64,000 nt of DNA from Woronichinia naegeliana WA131 (GTDB lineage: Bacteria; Cyanobacteriota; Cyanobacteriia; Cyanobacteriales; Microcystaceae), in the NCBI GenBank assembly GCA_025370055.1, contig CP073041.1, positions 6,232,272 to 6,296,271 of the forward strand, in the 5' to 3' direction. Positions 57,015-64,000 of the stretch are shown piece by piece (position 1 is the stretch's first letter; each line of letters starts with the position of its first letter). The position numbers and the translations under genes are program-made. Below the pieces are notes generated by a model. It worked only from the letters and a program-made list of their open reading frames with translations, ran no database searches and had not been told where the DNA came from.

Positions 57015-57860
57015 TTATGGAGTCGCCGTCGATAAAATTTTCTCTAATAATTTGTCTAAACTCGCCGCTTGAACTTGTCCATTGAGCACTTCTCCATTTA
57101 TTATAATAAAAGGAGTTCCTGGAATTCCCATACTTTCTGCTAAATCAGTATCTTTTTTAATGAAAGCATCAGCAGAACTGCTATGTCGATCATGATTAAA
57201 CTGATTAATATCTATCCCCAATTCCTGAGCAATCGACAGATATAAGGCCTCTCCCAATTTATCTTGATGTGAAAATAATGCATCGTGGTACTGCCAAAAT
57301 TTTCCCTGTTGACCTGCCGCCCAAGCTGCTTTTGCAGCAGACATTGCATTAGGATGAACTGCTGTAAGTGGGATATTTTTATAGATTAGTGCTACATCAT
57401 TTCCATGCTTTTCAATAAACTGCCTTATCGGTTCCTGAGCCTGTGCGCAGTATGGACATTGAAAGTCAGAAAATTCTATAAGGATAATCTTGCTTTGCGG
57501 AGAGCCTTTAATAGGAGATTGACCTATCACACTCTGAGGATTTGTCTTCATTCTCTCTAAAAATGCCTGTCTTTCTTGCTGCTGTTTTCCCGCCTTCTCA
57601 CGTTGGTATGTCTGGATCGACTGAATTAGTATTTCGGGATGATTTCGTATAATCTGTAAAACTTTTTGCTCCAAGTCTGGTGTATCTGCTCGACTTGAAA
57701 CTGGCCAAGTTAACATCACGAGAAAAATAGAACAAACAAGAAATTTAAATAGAGTTAATGAACTATAAAAGCGATTATCTACTGAGTTAAATAATGCCAA
57801 TTTTTTACATAGCAAGTCCATTTCATACTGATAGAATTTAATATGCATACTTGAAGTCAT
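57015..57860 (-). CDS. DsbA-family thiol-disulfide oxidoreductase, exported
   Basis: About 281 aa from the ATG at 57860 (MTSSMHIKFYQYEM); a TTG at 57905 and later Met codons are other options, since no clear ribosome site is seen. A hydrophobic segment (FLVCSIFLVMLTWPVSSRA) near residues 40-60 is a signal or anchor. The thioredoxin-fold domain shows EFSDFQCPYCAQAQ with the CPYC active site, the DsbA helical insertion (AKAAWAAGQQGKFWQYHDALF) and the cis-Pro segment GIPGTPFIIING. It would oxidise or isomerise disulfides outside the cytoplasm. A small secreted Cys protein is encoded 560 bp upstream on the same strand. Confidence 0.85.
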   Translation of the reverse strand: MTSSMHIKFYQYEMDLLCKKLALFNSVDNRFYSSLTLFKFLVCSIFLVMLTWPVSSRADTPDLEQKVLQIIRNHPEILIQSIQTYQREKAGKQQQERQAFLERMKTNPQSVIGQSPIKGSPQSKIILIEFSDFQCPYCAQAQEPIRQFIEKHGNDVALIYKNIPLTAVHPNAMSAAKAAWAAGQQGKFWQYHDALFSHQDKLGEALYLSIAQELGIDINQFNHDRHSSSADAFIKKDTDLAESMGIPGTPFIIINGEVLNGQVQAASLDKLLEKILSTATP

Positions 57861-57905
57861 GCTAGGTAAGAAAGTTAGAATTTTATTAGTAATGGCAAGT
57901 CGCAA

Positions 57906-58420
57906 ACGTTATAGATTTTCAGGTGAAAAAAGGAAAATTGAGAGTTTTAAGGCATTGCTTTGTCTTAAGCACCGATAAAATTTAATTTGTAACCTCAAAG
58001 CGTTACTAAGAAAAGGGGATAAGATTTTGTCGGAAACGTCATGTGGTTAAAATGGTCGCTTTTCAAGTCATAAAACAAAAAGTGGGAGCCTTTAATTCTT
58101 AATTCGGCGTTGTCAAAATTAAAGATGATCTAAATGGGCATAGAGTTGAAAACGCTTTGATAGCAAGGTTTTCGCCATGTTGCAATTCATAATTCATATT
58201 CTGATCTGACAACGCTCTTAATTCTGTCGCGATTCCAAACCTTAATCAGGCTGTACCAACGTTCGCCTCTCTCGCAGAGTTTAATCTTAAATGAAAATGG
58301 CTGGAAAGCTTTGTCAAGCAAGGATAAGTAGTTATGCAAAATAAACTACCCCTTAGACAAAGCTGGAAGCATTGCTGCCTAATGTTTTACAATGCTGCCA
58401 TCCAGCCAATATTCACGAAC
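57906..58420. other. Intergenic DNA with old repeat traces
   Basis: No ORF supported. 58325-58385 resembles 34110-34168 (ATGCAAAATAAACTACCC and GCATTGCTGCCTAA), pointing to a decayed repeat family. Confidence 0.4.
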
Positions 58421-58762
58421 TTATTTCGTGCATAGATAAGGGCTCGTATCGTTATTCGCAGTACTAATACTTCCACCACAGCTACTGCCATACTCACTCG
58501 CAGCACTTGGTGTTGGTATAGTACCCGCATAAATTGGGAAATTTCCGCCACAGGTATAACAAAGTGCCGCAGAGTTCAGTGTGACTGTCCCAGTACCGGT
58601 TCCTATGTGTGGAACTGGTGTGGACTGCTTATTTGGTAGGACAGGCGAAGGAGGATCGTTCTGTAATTGCTGATTGGGGGGGTACTTCGTCTGAGCAGTC
58701 ACTGCTACTGTTGTTAAAAAAACTGGCATCAAAGCCAATAATGCAATGTGTTTAATATTCAT
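58421..58762 (-). CDS. Small secreted cysteine-containing protein
   Basis: 113 aa, start supported by TTAAGGAGATCCCC before the ATG. Signal peptide at residues 1-24 (HIALLALMPVFLTTVAVTAQ). The mature part is Pro/Gln-rich, then GTGTGTVTLNSAALCYTCGG, and has four Cys (CYTC, SSC, LC) that could form two disulfides. I do not recognise the family. The DsbA-like gene 560 bp downstream is a plausible partner, which is inference. Confidence 0.65.
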   Translation of the reverse strand: MNIKHIALLALMPVFLTTVAVTAQTKYPPNQQLQNDPPSPVLPNKQSTPVPHIGTGTGTVTLNSAALCYTCGGNFPIYAGTIPTPSAASEYGSSCGGSISTANNDTSPYLCTK

Positions 58763-59019
58763 GGGGATCTCCTTAACGCTGATATACTAATAGCTCAATG
58801 CTACGTCATCTTCGTGAAAATAAACAATGTTTATTTACAAGTCTTAACATTAGCCAGGTGGACGGACAGGATAATGGGTGATCGGAGCAGAATAAAACCC
58901 TTATCTTAGGCTAACGTTCGGCAATAAGCTGTTTTAGCCTTGGCGACCATATAGCAATGGAACAAAAACAATCTTTTTTTTACAGTAACCTAACCCTGTC
59001 TCTGACAAAGGGGCAATCA

Positions 59020-60993
59020 TTAACAGCTTAAAGTGGCCCTGGCGAGGGCGATTAGTTGAGCATAGGGAGCTTGAGCCAGATTGACTTTTTTGGCCGTGGC
59101 GCGATCGCTGCCCATCAGTCCCTGGGTTTGCCCCAATTGCAGAGCTAAGACTTTGCCCTGATCATTTTGAATTTTTAATTCCTGGGATTGGCGATTGTAG
59201 CTACAGCGATAAATGCGACCCTGATAGTCAAAATGAGTAGGAGATTTAGAAATTACGGTAGAGTTTAGGGGTAAGCGAATCCCCACTAATTCTAATTGTA
59301 GCGTTGTGTTGCTCTTAAAATGATTTTCCTGTAATTTATAGGCAATATCCACAGAGGACGGCAAGGGAAAATATTCTCCCCAACGCCAGGCGATCGCGCC
59401 GATCGCAGTTTGGCTCGTAGAATCTAAAAGCTCCAAACGGAGATGATTTTTGCCAACAATCTTTTGTTCCAGAATGCGAACTTGAGGAGTCCAAAAAATA
59501 GGAAATTCATTACCAATGCCCCAGGGTTGGAGTTGTTCAATTTGCTGACAAAGTTCAAAAGTCAGTTGGGAAAAATTGGCTTGGGCATCAATTTTAATGA
59601 GAGGTTTTAACTGTTCTGGTTCTAGACATTGATTGGCAAAAATGGATAAACGCTCTTGAAAAGCAGTTAAATTTTGGGACGGTAAACTAAAACCTCCGGC
59701 GGCCCGATGTCCCCCAAATTTACCTAATAAATCTTGACAGAATACCAGTGCCTCAAAAATATGAAATTCATCAATACCCCGTGCCGAACCTCGAATATTT
59801 GCTTCTCCTTCCTCTTCTGTCCCAATAAAAACAGGCACACCATACCGTTCAACCAAACGGGAGGCGACAATGCCAATGACACCATGATGCCAATGGGGCT
59901 GCACAACCACTAAAACTCGCTCTTTTTCCCAGGGAAGGGATTTACCCTCAATGTAGGCGATCGCCTCGGTTTCAATTTGTTCGCAAAGTTCCTGGCGTTG
60001 TTTATTAATTTGTTCACATTGCATGGCCCGCTCTAGGGCAATTCCTTCATCTTCAGTGGTCAACAATTCAATCACCACTTGAGGATCACCAATGCGACCG
60101 ATCGCGTTAATGCGTGGCCCTAAGCGAAAGCCAATATCATCCGGTTTGAGAGCCTTTTGCTGATCATTAACACCGGCTAATTGAATGAGAGCTTGTATCC
60201 CTTTAATTTGGGAATGGGGTAATCTTTTTAAACCTCGTTTGAGCCAACGACGATTGACACCGACGAGGGGAGCGAGATCAGCAATCGTTCCTAAGGTATA
60301 AAGTTCTAATAGGGATTCCGTTAAGCCCTTAATTTTCTCTAATTTTTGAGCCGTTGCGATCGCTAAAATGTAAGCCACACCCACTCCCGCAATCCCATAA
60401 TAGGGAGAAATTTCGGGTAATAGTTTCGGATTTAAAATCGCATCAGCCGGCGGCAATTTTTCGGGTAAATCGTGATGATCAGTAATAATGACCCTTAACC
60501 CTAGATCTACCGCCAGGGCGATCGCCCCATAGGCCGCAATACCATTATCCACAGTCAAAATTAACTGAATCCCTGAAGCCGCAAACTCCCGTACAATTCG
60601 TTCATTAATGCCGTAACCATCCCTCATTCGACTAGGAATGGCATAGTCCACATCAGCCCCCAAATGACGTAGAGCACGCAACAATAAAGCAGTGCTAGTC
60701 ATGCCATCCGCATCGTAGTCACCACAAATGGCAATTTTCTGCTTTTCCCGAATCGCAATAGTCAACAATTCCACACTTTTCGATAGATCTGGAAATTCCA
60801 TCAGAGGATCGGGCAAGTGTTGGTTTTCTGGCTGACAATAAATTTGGGCTAAGGCAGGGGTCGTAATACCACGATTGATCAAGACCTGGGCCAGGAGAGA
60901 AGAGAGTCCCGTCTCAGTGACCAAGGTTTGAACGGCTTGGAGATCTTCTGGGGCAATTTTCCAGCGTTGTCGAGGTAGGGAAGGGGTCATCAT
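59020..60993 (-). CDS. recJ: Single-stranded-DNA exonuclease RecJ
   Basis: 657 aa. DHH-family 5'-3' exonuclease for recombination and mismatch repair. Motifs: AICGDYDADGMTSTALL, ILTVDNGI, IITDHHDLPE (the DHH itself), GVGVAYILA, and the DHHA1 region with GSARGIDEFHIFEAL and GKFGGHRAAGGFSLP. A C-terminal OB-like part follows (IGAIAWRWGEYFP). Start at MMTPSLPRQRWKI; a few codons of uncertainty. Complete. Confidence 0.95.
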   Translation of the reverse strand: MMTPSLPRQRWKIAPEDLQAVQTLVTETGLSSLLAQVLINRGITTPALAQIYCQPENQHLPDPLMEFPDLSKSVELLTIAIREKQKIAICGDYDADGMTSTALLLRALRHLGADVDYAIPSRMRDGYGINERIVREFAASGIQLILTVDNGIAAYGAIALAVDLGLRVIITDHHDLPEKLPPADAILNPKLLPEISPYYGIAGVGVAYILAIATAQKLEKIKGLTESLLELYTLGTIADLAPLVGVNRRWLKRGLKRLPHSQIKGIQALIQLAGVNDQQKALKPDDIGFRLGPRINAIGRIGDPQVVIELLTTEDEGIALERAMQCEQINKQRQELCEQIETEAIAYIEGKSLPWEKERVLVVVQPHWHHGVIGIVASRLVERYGVPVFIGTEEEGEANIRGSARGIDEFHIFEALVFCQDLLGKFGGHRAAGGFSLPSQNLTAFQERLSIFANQCLEPEQLKPLIKIDAQANFSQLTFELCQQIEQLQPWGIGNEFPIFWTPQVRILEQKIVGKNHLRLELLDSTSQTAIGAIAWRWGEYFPLPSSVDIAYKLQENHFKSNTTLQLELVGIRLPLNSTVISKSPTHFDYQGRIYRCSYNRQSQELKIQNDQGKVLALQLGQTQGLMGSDRATAKKVNLAQAPYAQLIALARATLSC

Positions 60994-61125
60994 TTTGTTG
61001 TTTTAAGTTCTGTAAAGTACTAGCCAGAAATAGGAGCATAATTTCTCAACCTCCGTCATAATAAAGACCAGTTCAATGCGATTTAGCAACGAACTTTTTG
61101 CGGTGGTGTGGGTTTGGATATAGTC

Positions 61126-61728
61126 ATGTTACTTAAGTCGGATTTTCGCAGGACGGAAACCTCTTTAGTGCCAAGGCGAAAAAATTTGGTGAAGTGCCTC
61201 TGGTGGGTGTCTCCAATCGTCGCGTTGGGATTGTGGTGGGGTTATCAAGAAGTTAATCGTAGCTCAAGTCAGCCCCAGGCGATTTTTGTCCTCGGTGGCC
61301 ATGAAAATCGGGAACGAGCAGCAGCGAAATTGGCGGAACGTTATCCCCATTTACCAATTTGGGTGTCCTCTGGTAGTCCAGAGAACTATGTTAAACGCAT
61401 TTTTCGACGGGCAGGAGTTGAGTCTCGACGTTTACACCTAAGTTATCAAGCGAGGGACACCGTGACCAATTTTACTAGTTTAGTGGATACCATGAAAGCC
61501 CAGGGAATTCATAGTGTTTACCTTGTCACCTCGGAAAACCATATGACCCGTGCTCGCTTAGTGGGAGAAATTGTCTTTGGGAGTCGAGGCATTAGTCTGA
61601 ATCCGATCGCGGTTCCCTCCCAAACCAGTCAAGAATCTCCTGATAAATGCGTGCGAGACATCCTGAGAGCCTTACTTTGGGTAACAACTGGACGAACTGG
61701 AGAAACCTTGCTCAAGCCACCGTCCTAA
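61126..61728 (+). CDS. YdcF-family (DUF218) membrane-anchored protein
   Basis: 200 aa from the ATG at 61126; a GTG at 61108 is possible. One membrane segment (LVKCLWWVSPIVALGLWWGY) is followed by the DUF218 domain: AIFVLGGHENRERAAAKLAERYP, VSSGSPENYVKRIFRRAGV, YQARDTVTNFTSLVDTMKAQG and VTSENHMTRARLVGEIVF. Members include SanA/ElyC-like envelope proteins. The stop is 2 bp before the target duplication of ISKra4-type K4, so the gene is complete. Confidence 0.85.
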   Translation: MLLKSDFRRTETSLVPRRKNLVKCLWWVSPIVALGLWWGYQEVNRSSSQPQAIFVLGGHENRERAAAKLAERYPHLPIWVSSGSPENYVKRIFRRAGVESRRLHLSYQARDTVTNFTSLVDTMKAQGIHSVYLVTSENHMTRARLVGEIVFGSRGISLNPIAVPSQTSQESPDKCVRDILRALLWVTTGRTGETLLKPPS

Positions 61729-61785
61729 TGTCTGTGAAGGGTGTGACCTTTAGTTGATGAAGGAAAAGAAAAGTGTTAACATGAG

Positions 61786-62214
61786 ATGAAAAGTGACAAA
61801 GAGGAAACAATGATGACAGCAAAACTAATTAATGTAGAGGGTTCAAAGATAAAAATAGAACTAACATTAGAACTCAGTCGTTCAATGTTGGATACAGAAA
61901 TAAATATTCAAAAAGGCTTAAACGAAGTAGGTTGCATCGCCAGCAAAGAAGCCTTGAAATATTTAGATACAGATGGTTCACCCTTAAAAATCGGTGAAGA
62001 AATCTGGAAGAGTAAGGGAGAGCAACCGAAAGAATATCAAACACCTTATGGTGAGGTTATAGTGAATCGTCATGTATATCAGCGTTCACCTTTGAGGAAA
62101 AACGTATTGCCCCTTAGAAAGAGAAGCAAGGATAATCATAACATCAACGCCATTATTGGCAAAACAGGTATCCTCAAAAATGTCAGGGATGGCAGGCAAA
62201 GAGGTGAAAAATGA
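61786..62214 (+). CDS. ISKra4-type transposase, ORF A, K4
   Basis: 142 aa, same as in K1 and K3; ends in the +1 overlap with ORF B. Confidence 0.8.
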   Translation: MKSDKEETMMTAKLINVEGSKIKIELTLELSRSMLDTEINIQKGLNEVGCIASKEALKYLDTDGSPLKIGEEIWKSKGEQPKEYQTPYGEVIVNRHVYQRSPLRKNVLPLRKRSKDNHNINAIIGKTGILKNVRDGRQRGEK

Positions 62215-63094
62215 TTTATTAGAAAATCATGGTAGAAAAGTAGCGCTATCCTATATCCAAAGATTGAGTGAAGCAGTAGGAAGTGTGGTACAGGCAAAAG
62301 AAGAAGCGTGGAGTTATGCCCCGCCCAAGGAGGATAGCCAAATTGCAACAGTGGGAATAGGATTAGATGGAACCTGTATGCTGATGTGTGAGGATGGCTA
62401 CCGTGAAGCAATGGTGGGAACCGTTTCCCTATACGATAGTGAAGGCGAACGTCAACCTACAATCTATCTAGGTGCGGCACCAGAGTATGGAAAAAAGAGT
62501 TTTCTAGAAAGATTAGAAAGAGAAATTGAGCGAGCGAAAAACCGTTATCCAGAGGCAACATTGGTCGGGATAGCAGACGGGGCAGAATCAAATTGGAAGT
62601 TTTTAGAAAAGCAAACGGAAGAACAGATATTAGATTTCTATCATGCCTCTGGTTACTTAGGTGCCTTGGCAGAAGCGTTGCATCCGAATACCGTGTCAAA
62701 ACAAAAAGAATGGTTGACTGAAAATTGTCGAGAACTCAAGCATGAAAAAGGAAAAGCAGGAGAACTGCTAAATCTGATGAAAGAAGTCAAAGAAGAAAAA
62801 AGTCATTCTAAGAATCTTACCGAGAAACTACAAGCGGCGATTACTTATTACGAGAATCATCAGCATCAAATGGATTATGCTGAATACTTAGAGAAAAAGT
62901 ATCCGATTGGTTCAGGTGTTACGGAAGCAGCTTGTAAGACGTTGGTCAAACAACGATTATGTTGTTCAGGAATGCGATGGAAGGAAAAAGGAGCAGGAAT
63001 TATTTTGAGCCTACGAGCTTTGGTATTGACCAAGGAACGATGGAGTCAATTTTGGGCAAAACTTGATCAATATGGGTTCCCTGTAGAACCCTGA
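62156..63094 (+). CDS. ISKra4-type transposase, ORF B, K4
   Basis: 312 aa with VGIGLDGTCM, VGIADGAESNW and IGSGVTEAACK; identical in protein to K3 as far as compared. Confidence 0.85.
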   Translation: MAKQVSSKMSGMAGKEVKNDLLENHGRKVALSYIQRLSEAVGSVVQAKEEAWSYAPPKEDSQIATVGIGLDGTCMLMCEDGYREAMVGTVSLYDSEGERQPTIYLGAAPEYGKKSFLERLEREIERAKNRYPEATLVGIADGAESNWKFLEKQTEEQILDFYHASGYLGALAEALHPNTVSKQKEWLTENCRELKHEKGKAGELLNLMKEVKEEKSHSKNLTEKLQAAITYYENHQHQMDYAEYLEKKYPIGSGVTEAACKTLVKQRLCCSGMRWKEKGAGIILSLRALVLTKERWSQFWAKLDQYGFPVEP

Positions 63095-63171
63095 TTACAA
63101 CAGCTTTTATCAACTAAAGGTCGCACCCTCTGTGAATAGTATATTTAAGTTTTTTATTCTTCTTGCTTTTC

Positions 63172-64000
63172 ATGTCTAATTTTGCCCTTACCTCTGCTCT
63201 CGATCTTACTCAACAGATTCGCAGAAAAGAGATTTCACCGCTAGAATTGACCCATTTTTTCCTCAACCGCATTGAAAATTTTAATCCTCAGTTAGGCAGT
63301 TTTTCCTATTTAGCGGCTGAAGCCGCGATCGCCGATGCCACCCAAAAAACAGAACAATTGGCTAAAATCCGCGATCCTCAACAATTGCCCCCTTTCTTTG
63401 GAGTTCCCACCAGTATTAAGGATTTGAATACGGTTGCTGGAATGCCGACCAGTTATGGTGTGGCAGGGTTACAAGGCAATATCTCTGCCTACGATGATGG
63501 GGTCGTGACTCGCATTAAACAAGCCGGTTTTATCATTTTGGGTAAAACTGCGACTTCAGAACTTGGTTCCTTTCCCTATACCGAAACGCCTGGTCTTCCT
63601 CCAGTTCGTAATCCCTGGCATTTAGATTACACGGCGGGTGGTTCTAGTGGTGGGGCAGCCGCAGCCGTAGCCGCCGGATTTTGTGCGATCGCCCAGGGAT
63701 CGGATGGTGGGGGATCGGTGCGTGGCCCGGCCAGTTGTTGTGGATTAGTCGGACTCAAACCTAGTCGCGGTCGTATTTCCCTGGCACCCGTTGGAGATTA
63801 TCAAAGTGGGATTGCAGTGGCTGGCCCCTTGGCTCGCACGGTGGCGGATGCAGCCGCTTGGTTAGATGTACTGGCCGGTTATACGACGGGTGATCCCTAC
63901 TGGTTGCCGGAACCGGAAGTCTCCTTTCTAGACGCATCCCGTCAAACTCCGACTAAACTTCGCCTTGCCTATACTTTTTCAGTACCTCCCTTTACGGCGG
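63172..64000 (+). CDS. Amidase (amidase-signature family), cut by window end
   Basis: 276 codons visible from ATG at 63172 ([20 protein letters not shown]), running off the right edge. Amidase signature catalytic triad elements: Lys in [14 protein letters not shown], and the cis-Ser/Ser in [30 protein letters not shown]. It resembles GatA and general amidases; without the C terminus and a GatC/GatB context a stand-alone amidase is more likely. The upstream promoter region is separated from the YdcF-like gene by K4. Confidence 0.9.
   Translation, partial: MSNFALTSALDLTQQIRRKEISPLELTHFFLNRIENFNPQLGSFSYLAAEAAIADATQKTEQLAKIRDPQQLPPFFGVPTSIKDLNTVAGMPTSYGVAGLQGNISAYDDGVVTRIKQAGFIILGKTATSELGSFPYTETPGLPPVRNPWHLDYTAGGSSGGAAAAVAAGFCAIAQGSDGGGSVRGPASCCGLVGLKPSRGRISLAPVGDYQSGIAVAGPLARTVADAAAWLDVLAGYTTGDPYWLPEPEVSFLDASRQTPTKLRLAYTFSVPPFTA

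Larger units (their letters stand above)
61739..63128 (+). mobile_element. ISKra4-type element K4
   Basis: 1390 bp, family ends, 8-bp duplication TCTGTGAA at 61731-61738 and 63129-63136. It lies cleanly between the YdcF-like gene and the amidase gene. Confidence 0.95.

Noticed and set aside
1..64000. CRISPR arrays, tRNA and rRNA genes
   Set aside because: I looked for regularly spaced short repeats and for the T-loop pattern of tRNAs and saw none. Short RNAs could still be missed by eye.

Overview
The window is cyanobacterial chromosome. The HIP1 octamer GCGATCGC recurs throughout the unique DNA, and several genes are cyanobacterial in type: an aspartokinase with four ACT domains, the clock-associated Fe-S protein LdpA, a HAS-barrel protein, Fe-SOD, a ferredoxin-type IspG and a Grr radical-SAM peptide locus. 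The density of insertion sequences recalls bloom-forming or unicellular genera such as Microcystis, Woronichinia or Crocosphaera, but the species cannot be fixed from sequence alone. By my tally roughly half of the 64 kb is transposable elements or their debris.

Layout. 1-1435: IS4-family element inserted in the large-subunit gene of a [NiFe] hydrogenase; its small-subunit gene follows (both minus strand). 3.3-6.7 kb: a 161-bp MITE, lysC and ispG. 6.7-17.45 kb: first IS island: two inverted IS1634-type copies, two IS5/IS1182-like copies, an ISKra4-type copy, MITEs, an IS5 remnant split by an IS110 element, and a 242-bp tandem duplication that predates some insertions. 17.5-19.2 kb: purH and a small ORF. 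19.4-22.5 kb: grrP, two glycine-rich precursors and grrM, a complete cyclophane-RiPP locus. 22.5-33.9 kb: ordinary genes (HAS-barrel, IscA-like, cupin, GHL10 hydrolase, glutaminase, aminotransferase, SbcD-like, sodB) with one ISKra4 insertion and decayed genes (pentapeptide protein, transposase, DUF485). 34.2-49.0 kb: second IS island with a four-level nest and IS1, IS4/IS50-like, ISNCY and IS630 elements or fragments. 49.4-61.7 kb: gltX, ldpA, gnd, a methyltransferase, a glycosyltransferase, remA-like, a DsbA-like thioredoxin, a secreted Cys protein, recJ and a YdcF-like gene. 61.7-64.0 kb: ISKra4-type copy and the start of an amidase gene.

The elements can be delimited to the base because terminal repeats and target duplications match: ISKra4-type, 1390 bp with 8-bp TSD; IS1634-type, 1754 bp with 6 bp; IS5/IS1182-like, 1690 bp with 4 bp; IS4/IS50-like, 1602 bp with 10 bp; ISAs1, 1509 bp with 10 bp; IS4-type, about 1449 bp with 9 bp; a 212-bp MITE with 4 bp. 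Most promising for novelty are the two-precursor Grr locus, a candidate IS110 bridge RNA whose segment matches the actual insertion flank, the hydrogenase small subunit with Tat signal and Cys-to-Asp change, and the repeated pairing of the 212-bp MITE with its apparent parent IS.
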